Shown here: piece by piece, positions 36,207-47,255 of the stretch
Layout: each line of letters starts with the position of its first letter
How positions within the stretch are numbered: the first letter of the stretch is position 1
Source of the DNA: Amyloporia xantha
Lineage: Eukaryota > Basidiomycota > Agaricomycetes > Polyporales > Adustoporiaceae
Assembly (NCBI GenBank): GCA_036971615.1
Contig: JAYKKR010000005.1
Location: forward strand, 1,736,001-1,800,000
Direction of reading: 5' to 3'
DNA: 64,000 bases
Notes under the pieces: generated by a model
The model's database searches: none
Told to the model about the DNA's origin: nothing
What the model saw: the letters and a program-made list of their open reading frames with translations, nothing else
Position numbers and translations under genes: made by a program

Positions 36207-37028
36207 TTAGCAGAGAGCTGCGCGACGCACGGCACCAAGGTATGACTCTGCGACGACACGAGCCCGTGCGTTCAGACTGAGCTTCATCTCGCTGATTTCT
36301 TTGTCCACCTCTTCCATGAATCTGAAGATATTGATCATATTAGTGGACGTCATGTCACAAGACAAGAAGTAGGTCGCAACTGGATGATGAAGTCTACAAG
36401 CTTATGCTTGAGCATCATGTCTGTGTGGTTGTTCGTAATGAGGAAGGAAATGTCATAGCCCTGCACACGTATCAGTACCACTGCCAACATGAATAGACGT
36501 ACGGACAGCAGAGCACTCGCCTTCACTGGCTTCCTCCGCAGCACGATGAAGCTCTCCGCCCTCTGCATCATGAACCGAGTGAACTTATGGCACAATATCC
36601 GCTCGATTTCGTCTGCTTGCTTGATCTTAATGCTTAGCCGGATAGAATTGACAGAAGGCTCGATGAGCACACGCTCGTTCTCATTTCGGGAGATCGTCAG
36701 TGGATTCAGTAGCACCTCCTTTGACTCCCTACGACACGAATCGCATGAGCTACATTGCGGATGAAGATGCAGGCCACCCCTTACCCTACTTCCACTTCGG
36801 GTTTGTTGTGCCGCTCTACGACCTGCCTTCAGGGTAAGCGTTGCAGTCGTCGTCAAGGTCAAGTACAGTCGAGTACCTGAGATGCGAAGTCCTCGAGCGT
36901 CAGAGCCGCCGTCAGCGTCGACCGCACTGCAGCCAAGTACGGGCGTAATGTATTCGACTAGACATCCGCACTTGCATTAGCCATTGCCCGAGCACCGAGA
37001 GCACATTTGGACCTTTCGCACATACCAT
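36207..37028 (-). CDS. ARC19: Arp2/3 complex subunit 4 (p20-Arc)
   Basis: Subunit of the Arp2/3 actin-nucleating complex at cortical actin patches. Six exons: 37028-37026, 36957-36877, 36822-36785, 36728-36521, 36460-36381 and 36321-36207, giving 174 aa (about 170 is usual). Conserved sequence covers the whole family: [99 protein letters not shown] and [20 protein letters not shown]. The first exon consists of the ATG alone. The fourth intron has a GC donor (AAG/GCGAGT), the only choice that joins KPVK to GYDISF. The last residues (GAVRRAALC) are not family-like, so a further 3' intron is possible. Confidence 0.94.
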
Positions 37029-37162
37029 GGTGGATCGGTGAGGACTTCGAGGAGAGATCGATTCAAGCGGAGTTTCCCCCGCGTGCCTCAAGTTTGGACG
37101 ACGCGTTGGGCGCCAACTTTTTCTTCCAAGACTCGACTTCACCGAACCTCGAATCCACAAAA

Positions 37163-38784
37163 ATGGCTGTAGCTGTCGCGCTTTGGTATGTTCTCACTTC
37201 ATTTACGCGTCTCTCTATTCTAATCATGCATAACGTGTCTTATTCTGTAGGAGTACCGCTGCGAAGCCTAATGAGCCCACGGAGATCATCCCCCAGAGTG
37301 ACCTCCGGATCACGAACATCGCGCTAGGAGACGAGCTCGACGACGAGTCTGGCAGGACGACTATCAGGCTGGTGTATCGTACGCCTATAGCTCCGCAAGA
37401 GAGCGAGGATGAGGAGGACAAGGAGGACGACACATCTGACGCTGAAAATTTGAGCACTACAGTGTTGTGCTCACTCACCGCGGGCAAGGTACGCGATATT
37501 TTGCGCTCTTTGAGCTCGTGTCGTTGAGGTATCTATTTGCTGCAGATCGAGCAGGCAACTGTGGACGTGGTGCTTGAGCAAGATGAAGAGTACCTCATCG
37601 AGGTCATTGGCAAGAAGTACGTGCTAGTCCTCGTCTCTTTTTTCCCGTTCTTCATCTTATATCATGGACAGCACCGTGTACCTCACTGGTAACTACATCG
37701 GTGAGTGCATTTCCTTAGGTTTACGCTTTCTGGCGTTTCTTGTCGTATACGCGCATGTGCGGCGGAGAATCTGATACCCGCATTGTAGACCAAATGCCTC
37801 CAGACCAGGTTCCTTACAATGACGAATCTGAGGATGAGTCTGATGAGGAGGGCTATGACCTTCGCGAAGTAAGCTCTGACGTCGAGATCGACCCGAACGA
37901 AATGGACATTCTAAGTGACGACGAAGAGTGTGTACTCCCTTATCGCGTTGTATTCTTATTGCCTGATTCTTGGTGTGCGCAGGCGATTCGAGGAGATCGC
38001 CGATGAGGCACCGGAAGCTCCCAAGGCGGACGCCAAAAAGAAACGTCCCCGTGAGTCGGACGCAGTGGAAACCGATGCCGCCGAAGAGAAACTCTCCAAG
38101 TCCCAGAGGAAGAAGCTCAAGAAGCTAAAGGCAGAGGATGGCAAGGCGGTTGAGGTGGGCAGCGAACAGGCTACCCCGGCGAAGGCCAACGGAGAGGCCA
38201 CGGAAAAGAAGGAGAAGAAGAAGGAGAAGAAAGAGAAAGGGGAAAAGGGCAAGGAGGGCGGCGAGAAGAAGGGTGGGGAGGAGAAGGAGCTGAGCGGCGG
38301 TCTCAAGATCAGGGACCACAAAATTGGATCTGGCCCGCAGGCGAAGAGCGGTGACACAGTCTCAATGAGATACGTCGGGAAGCTCCAAAACGGGAAGGTC
38401 TTCGACAAGAACACAAATGGAGCGCCTGTGAGTATTTCCATCACTCTGAATATGTCCAAATCTCATTTAGTGATGATGTTGTGCAGTTCAAATTCCGTTT
38501 GGGCCAGGGCGAGGTTATCAAGGGTTTGTCCTTTTATCCTCAGTGAGACTTAGCCGAGTTGTTGATTTATGCTTTGTTTTCAGGTTGGGACGTCGGTGTT
38601 GCTGGTATGCAGGTTGGAGGCGAGCGATTGTTGACAGTGCCACCAAACATGGGCTACGGCAAGCGAAAGATGTCTGATATTCCTGCGAACTCTACCCTGT
38701 TATTCGGTAAGCCGAAGCCCCTTTTCTTTTGACAAAGGCTGACCGGATTTGTTCGCAGAGGTGAAGCTTCTCAAGATCGGTTAA
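37163..38784 (+). CDS. FPR4: Nucleolar FKBP-type peptidyl-prolyl isomerase (Fpr3/Fpr4 type)
   Basis: Prolyl isomerase with a nucleoplasmin-like N-terminus; in yeast these proteins act in nucleolus and chromatin. Nine exons in phase: 37163-37185, 37251-37488, 37546-37616, 37672-37700, 37789-37927, 37983-38427, 38487-38523, 38584-38706 and 38759-38784, giving 376 aa. The order is an N-terminal domain ([14 protein letters not shown] ... [15 protein letters not shown]), acidic stretches ([22 protein letters not shown]), a long Lys/Glu tract, and the C-terminal FKBP domain. The latter shows [52 protein letters not shown] and [14 protein letters not shown]. The gene starts only 134 bp from the divergent ARPC4 gene. 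Confidence 0.95.
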
Positions 38785-39221
38785 ACGTTGTTCTGTGATT
38801 CTGGCGATTATCTCTACGAATTTGCTGATCGTGATGGTTCGTTATGGCTCCATATGGGCGCAAAATTAACGTATGAATCTTCTAGTATATGTCCACTGCT
38901 TGCATGATCTTTGGTAGCTCTGTCTTTGTCTACGCACGGTGTTCGGATTTCAGAACGAAGTACTCGCTTCATACATATCTCTTGCTGTTACGCCGCGGTT
39001 GATGCAATACGACCGCTCTGATGTCTCAATCCTGAACACCTCCACATAGGGGCTCACCCAGCGGTCCGGCTTCGTTTATTCAAGAGTCAAGAGGTTTTCT
39101 CACAATTCCCGACGGCAGTCCGGAGAGATTTGGTGTGCCTTTTATACTTGCTCGTGAGATTGCTCGCACACCTTATCTATATCTTGTCCCGTGCACGCTT
39201 GAGGTTTCCGGATACGCAACG
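38785..39221. other. Intergenic, nothing recognised
   Basis: 3' flank of the FKBP gene and upstream region of the hydrolase gene; no frame or structure of note. Confidence 0.55.
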
Positions 39222-39230
39222 TATATATAA
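39222..39230 (+). promoter_or_regulatory. TATA box of the alpha/beta hydrolase gene
   Basis: TATATATAA, 97 bases before the ATG at 39327. Confidence 0.6.
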
Positions 39231-39326
39231 GAGGGAGCTGCGACCGTTCTACTAAGATTCCATTGCCTGCCTCGAGGCTGTGTATTCGATTAGAACATTT
39301 ACATTTTTTGTATCCAGGACGTCGCT

Positions 39327-40998
39327 ATGGCTGACAACGCAGAGATTCAGTACTATCATCATGGGCGATTCAGGGTTGCGGGAGGAGTGCTGCCTGATGC
39401 GGTGACTGCGTATCAGACTTACGGGGACCCCACCAATCCTTGTATCGTGTTCCCCACTTGCTATGGAGCACAATTGAAGCTATCAAGTGAGTCTACGATG
39501 ACATCTGCCTCATTGTGACAATCCTGATACGGATGTAGGCCAATCATACCTCGTCGGAGAGAATAAGGTGGGCTTCGGAGCCAGTCCAAGTGAGACTACC
39601 CCCGAAATGACTTGATTCAGGCTCTGGATCCGCGAAAGTACTTCATTGTGACATTCGCTTTATTTTGCAATGGCGAGGTAATGTCGATGCCCAGTATATA
39701 CTGGACGCGGTATGTTAACGGGGTCTTCCTATCCATATAGTCCTCGTCGCCATCGAACACTGTGAGTATCGTAGAGTCATTCTATTCGCTGTCGGACTGG
39801 GAAGCAACGCAAGGTGTATTAAAGCCGATCCGTCCCAGCCGGCTCCTTATAATGGACCTTACTTCCCCTTGATCTCATACGAAGATAATATGTAGGTCAT
39901 GCGATAATCAGTGCCACTTCTGGAACAACTCTCACTGGGAAATAATACCACTGCAGCCGAGCCCAATACGCAGTGCTTACGAAGCAACTTGGTGTTAAAC
40001 GGGTTTTTTGTGCAATCGGCTTTTCTATGGGCGGTCAGCAGGTGAGTGTATCGCACGGCAAAACAAATTGCGAAATAAATCATGTGCAAAATTTGCAGGC
40101 GTATCATTGGGCTGTAGTCTACCCTGAGTTCGTCGACCGAATTATTGTGATCTGCTCGTCGGCACGAACAAGCCCTCATAACAAGTGGTATGTCATCAGC
40201 GGTCTAGGCTAGTACAGTGACGAAATACTCACAGATATGGTGTAGCTTCCTCGAAGGTCCAAAAAATGCTCTGAAGGCTGGGAAGGACTTTGATGATGGG
40301 CACTACACCTCCACGCCTCAGCGCGCAATCAGAGCTTTTTGTCGAGCGTATTGCGCCTGGGCTTATGGCCAAGCGGTGAGAAAATTCCAACTCGCTGGAG
40401 ATCATAGTGCTCATTATCAAATACTGTACAGTGGTTCCGCCAGCACCTCTATCTATGCGACGGACTGTGGGTGCCTACTGGAACACCTCTGTTTACAGAC
40501 GTTGACTTGCACCATGCAGTTACACCTCACTCGAAGACTTCATTCGCGAATCTTGGGAAGGACGTTACTTGACTTATTGGGACGCAAACGATATGCTCGC
40601 CCTCATTGTCACCTGGCAAAATGGAGATGTCTCTCAGGTTCGAGACGGAGGAGACTTCGAACGCTGTCTCCGTAATATCAAAGCAAAAGCGCTGATTATG
40701 CCTTGCAAGACTGATCTGTACTTCTGCGTGCGTACATATCCATTGGTGGTGAATGCGACTGGCTACATGCATTGTGTGCTCACATTGCCGCACCTTAGCC
40801 TGAAGACAGTGAAGTCGAGGTGTCTCTCCTGAAGGATGCGAAGTTCGTGATCATCAATAGCGTATTCGGGCATGTTGGTGCGTCCCTCTCGTCTTGACAC
40901 GCAAATTCTTCTCACGATGACCCTACGAAGCCGGCGGGAGCGCAAACCCGGTAGACGTTCAATTCATAACCCGTAATATTCAGGAGTTCCTGGAATGA
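39327..40998 (+). CDS. MetX-like alpha/beta hydrolase (homoserine acetyltransferase family)
   Basis: Twelve exons in phase (39327-39486, 39539-39567, 39621-39677, 39741-39761, 39839-39891, 39957-40041, 40099-40187, 40246-40375, 40432-40466, 40520-40727, 40799-40877, 40931-40998) give 337 aa. The fold is visible: FRVAGGVLPDAVTAYQTYGDP, ALFCNGESSSPSNTPAPYNGP, the nucleophile elbow GFSMGGQQAYHWAV, a candidate acid near PCKTDLYFCPEDSE and the histidine in NSVFGHVAGGSANPVD. It belongs to the homoserine/serine O-acetyltransferase-like branch of AB hydrolases, but is shorter than MET2 and close to fungal members annotated only as hydrolases, so I do not name the substrate. Exon 4 is just 21 nt. Confidence 0.9.
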
Positions 40999-41631
40999 AG
41001 CCCGACCACTGGTATATCGACCACAGCAGTAGAGTGACAATTTGGAATACCTATGATTTGTGTAAGGAATTTTGGTCTTTGCGTTTGGTGTCGCTGGGCA
41101 TTATATGCCGGATAACATGAATGCTTCCGTTGGTCCGATCAAGTCAATGAAGTAGGAGACAATACAAACGCTCAGCAGGGGCACCTAACCTTCTTCGAGA
41201 GTTGGTGGATCTCTTGACCTGCCCTAAGAGTGGACCACTTGCGTCACCTGTACAGGCCTTCTGAACCTACCAGATTTGAATTACACGTAGTTCAAGATAG
41301 TACATCGTCTTCCTAAGCTAGCCCGGAAGGTCGCGGATGCAGTGACAACTCTGATGTGGCCCTGATACGCTTGCAGCAGCGGACATAGGTGGCTACGTGA
41401 AGTAACTGTCAGATGTTTGGCGCTATGAAACATACGCAGGATACTGGGAGGAGGGCCTGGCAGCGGCGTGCTTGTTCGAAATGGAGTTTATCATCGATAC
41501 CAGTTCTCACAAAACCTCCGGTTTGTTATTGGACTGAAATTGAACAAATGAAACATACAGGACAGTTCATTCAGCCTTGGAAACCATAAAGGGAACCATA
41601 CAGATCGGATCGCGATGTAAATAGAGACGGG
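40999..41631. other. Convergent 3' region, nothing recognised
   Basis: Between the hydrolase (+) and the FAD enzyme (-) stops. No frame of note. Confidence 0.55.
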
Positions 41632-43787
41632 TCACGCGAACAAACCTTGCCTATCCTCCTGGCGCTGGTGGTGGAAGTGGTCAACATACTTGCTGTAGGA
41701 AAATCCGAGTTGCGACAGCTCACCATCCTGACACCGTGGCTTGCTGCTAGATACATCCTGAACAGGCGTTCGCAGTCCTCGTCGCCGTGGAACGGGTACT
41801 CGGCTCCCAGGCGGTAAGCTGCGGCGAAGCCGGACGTGACGGCCAGCTCGTGCATGTTCAACACTATACAGCAGGTCAATATGAGTTCGATTATGAGTCC
41901 ACGTGCCCGAATGTCCCCTTCAAATTGTGAGACTTGCCTGACCAAGCGCCCGCATAGCTATAGCGAAGGATCCGGTCATCTTCAGCAAATTGAGGCAACG
42001 AGCGTATCTTCACTTACTATGTTTTATTCTTGCCATTGATCCACATCATCCACGGCACTGTTCCGGCGTAGTGTTGCCAGCGGTGACTTTGCTGTTTCCA
42101 CCACTTCTCGTGGATCTTCTTCGCAGGGTTGATATCCTTCCAAGTCCACAGATCTTGCGAGCCGTCGCGATCCAAGAAAATGGTCTGGAAGACGTGCCGC
42201 TCCAGCGATGGCTCTGACCGGCCATCAGGGTCCTTGCCTGTGCGTGCGGAAGCACCGATGCATCCTTTACTGTCATCTTGAGCATCTCGAGTTACGGTTG
42301 CAAGTTCGCACTCATTCCGATGCTTCGATTTGTCTCGAGGATCGATCGGTCCGGCTGGCTTCTCGCCACGAAACTGGGGCTGGTAGTGCGTTAAATCGAA
42401 GCTCATCTCAATCTTCGATTTGTCTTGAGGGTATTGCATCGTGTAATAGAGGGGACGGAAATTATCTTTTGCAAATGCAAACGATTCTTCCGTCTCATGA
42501 CGTTCTTGGGAGGAAGACGTGGCCTCAAGAGGTGCATTTTGGGAACTGTTGTATTTTGTCTCATAATACTGCGAGGATTACGTAACACGTTGCATCATGC
42601 AATGAGATACAAGCGAAATGAAACACGAGTGAGACACACCTTCTGCATATATTCGAGGTCATGGTGTGTAATTGTGACGTCGTAGAGATATTTCACATTG
42701 CCGAGAACCTTCTTCTCCAACCAAGACGCCTGCTTACCGAGGAGCTTCAAGCAAGAGTCAGCATCCACGGCCAGGATGAGCTCGTCGAAGAAGGCCTCCT
42801 TCGGGCGACTCTCAAGACCACCATGAGAGACCTTGTACTTGATTTGGACCGGGCTGGAAACAGAAGCCCTGCCTCTCGTATGACGAGAGATGATTTCGAG
42901 TACTTCGTGGTGGAGCTTGAATGTGACGTTCCCTCGGGAGGATATCTCTTCCTTCCATGCCTTGTAGACGTCATGTAACTACAAATGACTGGAATCAGTT
43001 CTGGGCAATATTGGCCGCAGATATAACAGACCTTGGGGAACGCAAGCATGGTTGGTATGCTGGCCAACAAGCTCTTTTCAGAATATTCGAACAGGCGCAT
43101 GCTCGGGTCCTTAAACACTCGTTCCTACATCGCGTAAGTGGCTTTGTATTTCAATGCTCAAATAAAGTAGTCCAACATACCAGTATTGCAGAAGAAATGT
43201 AGGGGGTTTGGTTTCCCGTACCAAAGAAAAGAGCGACGAGGGGGTAGACCATTTTCTCTCCGAAGTCCTTGGAGAATCCAAACATCTTCAGCATGATGTG
43301 CACCGGAATCATGGCAAATATCGGCTCAAACGTCTTGATGGTAGATAGAACATGTCCGAATTTCGCGATATCTCCCTTAAACTGAGACACTAGAGCCGTG
43401 GGGAACACATTGGTCCAAAAGTCCTTATCCTTGCCAAAGCTAATCCTGCAAGAAATAAGAAGGCTAGTGAGTATCAACAGATGTCCCGAGGATCTGTAAC
43501 CCTTACTGCATGCCAACTTCGGTAGCTTCAAACCCCAGCATTCTGAACATGCGCAGAGTATTTGCAAAGACCGGGCTGCAGCCCTGTACACCATCATTGA
43601 TATATGAAGCACCATACTTCTCGGCATCGATGTCGATGGACGTAGCCATCCCACCGGTGAAGCTCTGTTTGTCATAGACGATTACCTGGTATTTCTCGGG
43701 GTGGCGACTGAGGGCATAGGCCGCAGACATACCGGACGCGCCAGCGCCAACGATGCAGATACGCTTGGGGGCCGGAGTAGGCGACAT
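41632..43787 (-). CDS. FAD-dependent amine-oxidase-like oxidoreductase
   Basis: Eight exons: 43787-43507, 43445-43181, 43124-43032, 42978-42640, 42568-42018, 41957-41938, 41863-41724 and 41688-41632, giving 581 aa. The N-terminal dinucleotide-binding motif is RICIVGAGASGMSAAYAL, with VIVYDKQSFTGGMATS after it. Later features are DELILAVDADSCLKLL, VKYLYDVTITHHDLEYMQ and the C-terminal FAD-side motif KNKTYYAGAWSVLNMHELAV ... GFAAAYRLGAEYPF, typical of fungal NAD(P)-binding Rossmann/amine-oxidase-like proteins whose substrate is unknown. Exon 6 is only 20 nt and its intron has a GC donor (TCAG/GCAAGT); both are required to build YYAGAWSVLNMHE. A low-complexity insert (about residues 395-430) contains two copies of DKSK. 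The last acceptor (AAG) is chosen by phase alone. Confidence 0.88.
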
Positions 43788-44639
43788 ATGAAAACAGCTT
43801 GATGGGGGTAGATGATGTATAAGGCGTATGACGCATCTTTGGGACAAAAGACGATAGAAGTGTATCTGCCCACAGTGTCAGCCCCAGCTCAATGTCAGCC
43901 GCGCGGCGTACCCGTTCAGGATCTGGGGAAGGAGGAAGATGCTGGATGCGTTGCGGCTGCCAACACGTGCTTTCAATTCTAGTTCAGACCGAGGGATGAG
44001 ACCAAGCTCTGAACCGTCTCGTTACCGACAGTAGAGGAGACGGTAGACGGGTGGAGTATGCTCCAGAAGCATGCCCCCAACTCCAATCTACACCCTTGTA
44101 TCCAACCTTCCGGCGAAAGAAAACACGAAGGCTCACGCCACTAGTGTTTGACGGTTTCGATTTTGCAGAGCCACGTAATGATACGGGTGCAGTCTGTGAG
44201 TACCAGGAAGCAAAAGAACAAACAGCCGCAATGTGTACCGCGTCAATGGGCCGATGGTGCCGTTCAATTCGAGTCAGTCACAGGGAAGCTGCATGTAGAA
44301 CATAAGGAAGTGCGATCTCCTAGTGCGGCAATAGAAATTTCGGATCCGTGAATCGAATCCACGCGCCTTCCAAGGGCATGTCGAAGATCTGTGGGCGTCG
44401 AGCAGCTGATTGATTCGGTCCCAGTTGCGTACTGAGTTTCTCATGGAGCCACGCAGTCTTCAGGCTGGAGAGACGAGGGTGATGATGATACCCCGAGCAA
44501 AAGTCGTACGTACCGCGGCCTTACATGCATGCAAGCTATGAAGTGTACTGGCGATCACAACAACCGTCACCAAAAGCATCCTCGGTTTATCCACGGAGAG
44601 CATGGTTCGGCCTTTCTTCTCTGCATGCGTCGAGGAGAA
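43788..44639. other. Intergenic, nothing recognised
   Basis: Upstream region of the FAD enzyme gene. A tRNA-like T-arm near 44345-44375 was examined and not accepted. Frames are 84 aa or less. Confidence 0.5.
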
Positions 44640-45172
44640 TCAGAAACGCTGCATCAAACGCCTGTTTTTACGCCCGTAGCCCTCTACCGCATATGGACCC
44701 GTATTACCGAGGGAAGGTTCGAGCTTCGCAATGGATGCTTTGCTTGACCAAACATCCGGGAAAGGTGATTTCCCCTTAATGTTGCCGTTGACATATCGTG
44801 CTCGTGCCAGAGAGTTAGTACAGCAGGTGTATACAGCACGCTGATCGGCGGTGACATACCGAAGGCCAAATGACCAGATCTCAACCGCGTCTTCGACTAC
44901 AACCACGAACGATGAGAGCGGATCGCCAGAAAGTATGCAAGGTCGTGTTTTCTGAGCAGCGGCGCAACACATTTCACAACGCGGTAAGCCAGCAAGTCGT
45001 AGCATAATGATATTAAAATGTTCAGGGTCAGAGAAAGGAACATTCCGAGACGGGTGATGATATGGTGCAGGCGCGGAGTAGAATTGGATCTCAGTAACAG
45101 CGTCCAGATCGGAGTCAAGATTTCCAGAGTCGGAAATCGAGGTAACCGAGGGTAACCGGTCAAGTGAATATC
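44640..45172 (-). CDS. Possible coding fragment, unassigned
   Basis: One minus frame is open for about 177 codons from 45172 to a stop at 44640. The first Met is at 45005. Its upstream half reads like a real acidic, Ser-rich protein tail (TSISDSGNLDSDLDAVTEIQ, PSRNVPFSDPEHF), and the rest contains SSFVVVVEDAVEIWSFGLRY. I recognise no domain and could not join it to an upstream exon. It may be the end of a spliced gene or a decayed one. Confidence 0.25.
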
Positions 45173-45643
45173 AAAGGAAAACCTCAGCTGCAGGGTCAAC
45201 GAGACAACGTTTGCAGCGCAATATGCATGACAGAATTAATGACTTACCGGCCCTTTCATACGACGCCTACAGTCATTGCCGGAGCGTCGTATAAAACACA
45301 AGGGACACTGGCTGCTATCTTGGCTCAAACCGCCGAAGGTCCCTCAAGGAAATGCACTCCTGCCCCCTTCGTTGCTCATTGTACTGTCGAACTTTGGCGT
45401 GAACAATATTTGTCCACAGTATCTGTCGGAAACGTGATCAACGGTGCGTCCTCTGCCATCGTCGTTATTTTCTCTTTCGCTATGGGTCATCGCTCGCAAT
45501 GCGCTCGAGTGTAAGAAGCAGACCGCAGCATTGCAATGGCAATGGACATCATGATCGATGCCGTGGTCTGCACGGTTTTGTCACCTTTGTATTACCTACG
45601 CCGTGATTCGACGGGGTGTTATCTCTGTTCCACTTGCACCTGC

Positions 45644-45807
45644 GCATGCCCGAGAGGAAGACAACGACCGCTATGCGGTCTGATTGTCTTCTTTCTCATG
45701 GGTCATGCTCCAGTGCCTCCTTGATTTCAAGGAGGTATTGGGGCATGTACCATGAGAATGGAAGATGTCAGACCGGCTCACCAGTCTCATTGTCCTCCTC
45801 TGCATGC
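45644..45807. repeat. 164-bp imperfect inverted repeat
   Basis: The centre is a perfect 9-bp stem, CCTCCTTGA (45716-45724) and TCAAGGAGG (45727-45735), with a 2-nt loop. Arms of about 80 bp extend outwards to GCATGC on both sides (45644-45649 and 45802-45807). Most arm differences in the inner part are transitions. Neither arm is in a recognised gene. Confidence 0.7.
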
Positions 45808-46615
45808 AGGGAAGTACAGACTCAAAGAATAAATTGTCTGGCCTTTGAGAATGCCCTGCAACCTGTCTGTATAAACATTCAGAATCCCTTGTATCCCACA
45901 TTATATGAACAGCCTAGTAAGCTTTCAAGCACTACTCACCTTGTCTGCAGGCAAGGAGGTTGATGCTAGGTTCAAGCCTTGTTCTCGAGCCTACAAATTC
46001 CTTCAGCATCTGACTCATATACCCAAATTGACAGGTCAATGTGCATGCCGGCGGCCAATCTGGTAAGCCTTCTGCACAACGGCCGGCCTATCGCATCTGA
46101 TCAGTAACGTATACATTCCTAGTGCGACCAGCTCGAAGTAAATGCTGTATAAGTTGTCCAAGTGAGGAAGTATTCGCAGACTCGTTCAAGACTCGTTTCC
46201 GAATAAGATTTTATTGATTCTCACCAACTGCGGCGCCGATCCGGACTAGGAATCTGGTGAGAGCTTTCTGTGCTTCCTCCCGAACGGCTGTGTACGTAAC
46301 GAACGATTCATGCTTCAGACCAATGTTCTGATTCTACGGTCTCCAATATTGCGACGCACTCTGGGATAATGCTATCATATCCTTTTACGTTGTGGAAAAT
46401 AACGACGAGCTCTTCCGGATGAAGTATTAATATTGCCCATAGACAAACCCATTGACGCGGCGCTTCCTTACCGGAAGAGTCCTACTCTCAACGTCCTCCT
46501 TGCATTTCTTGTCACTCTTATTCTGTCATTCTCGTCCTATAGAATCAATGTCCATCTGGGTCGCGATACTCTCGACATGAGTCGCTACACTGAGAATTTT
46601 CTGCTAACTGTTGTG

Positions 46616-47182
46616 TCATTGATACTTCGATCTTTGTTTTCGCGCTGTCCCCATGATCAGTCTGTCGACAAATATTGTATGGTGCGAGTGGACGCTGTCT
46701 CCTAAGCTCTTGATCGCGTTGGAGGCGTTGGAGGCAATAGTTGGATAAGACGTGGAAATTTGTGAGTACTTCCGCCACACATCTACACTATTCGCATCCT
46801 TCTCCCGTGCGAGAGTTGACATCCGGACGTCGACAGTTTGATCCAGGAACAAAGAGACCTCTCTGAGTGGGTACCTTACCTGAAATGTACCCGATGGCAA
46901 AGGATGGAGATCACCTTCATGGCAGAGGATGTACGTAACCACTATCGAGCCGCTAAATTTGGATTCCTTCATCGACGTCAACTTATAGTTTGTACTCATG
47001 GTAACGGCCGAAACCTTGTCTTTGCTCTTTGAAAGATATTTCGCCATACTTCGCCACGCCCAATTCAAACTTTTGACCAAGGCCTTGCTTGCTTGCACCG
47101 CAGGAACTGATCCCTTGACTGGATCGCATCTCAGTTCGCGAACGTATGATTTACCGTGAGTGACAACTACATGTATCAACAA
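46616..47182 (-). CDS. Intronless 188-codon frame, unassigned
   Basis: An open frame starting 74 bases beyond the SDR stop on the same strand, beginning MLIHVVVTHGKSYVREL. No domain, signal peptide or membrane helix is evident and there is no room for an independent promoter. It is long enough to note but close to what chance gives in 64 kb, and could equally be part of the SDR 3' region. Confidence 0.2.
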   Translation of the reverse strand: MLIHVVVTHGKSYVRELRCDPVKGSVPAVQASKALVKSLNWAWRSMAKYLSKSKDKVSAVTMSTNYKLTSMKESKFSGSIVVTYILCHEGDLHPLPSGTFQVRYPLREVSLFLDQTVDVRMSTLAREKDANSVDVWRKYSQISTSYPTIASNASNAIKSLGDSVHSHHTIFVDRLIMGTARKQRSKYQ

Positions 47183-47255
47183 GACAAGTGGTACATAGAT
47201 AGATTGCTGAACATTTAGAAGTTATACGCGTGTGGTAGATGCGAGGCCCAACTAA

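Noticed and set aside
37956..38459. 167-codon minus-strand frame rich in Ser and Phe
   Set aside because: Antisense of the Lys/Glu tract of the FKBP gene.
44340..44400. tRNA-like T-arm on the minus strand
   Set aside because: The loop register is wrong and no matching acceptor or D-arm lies at the right distance.
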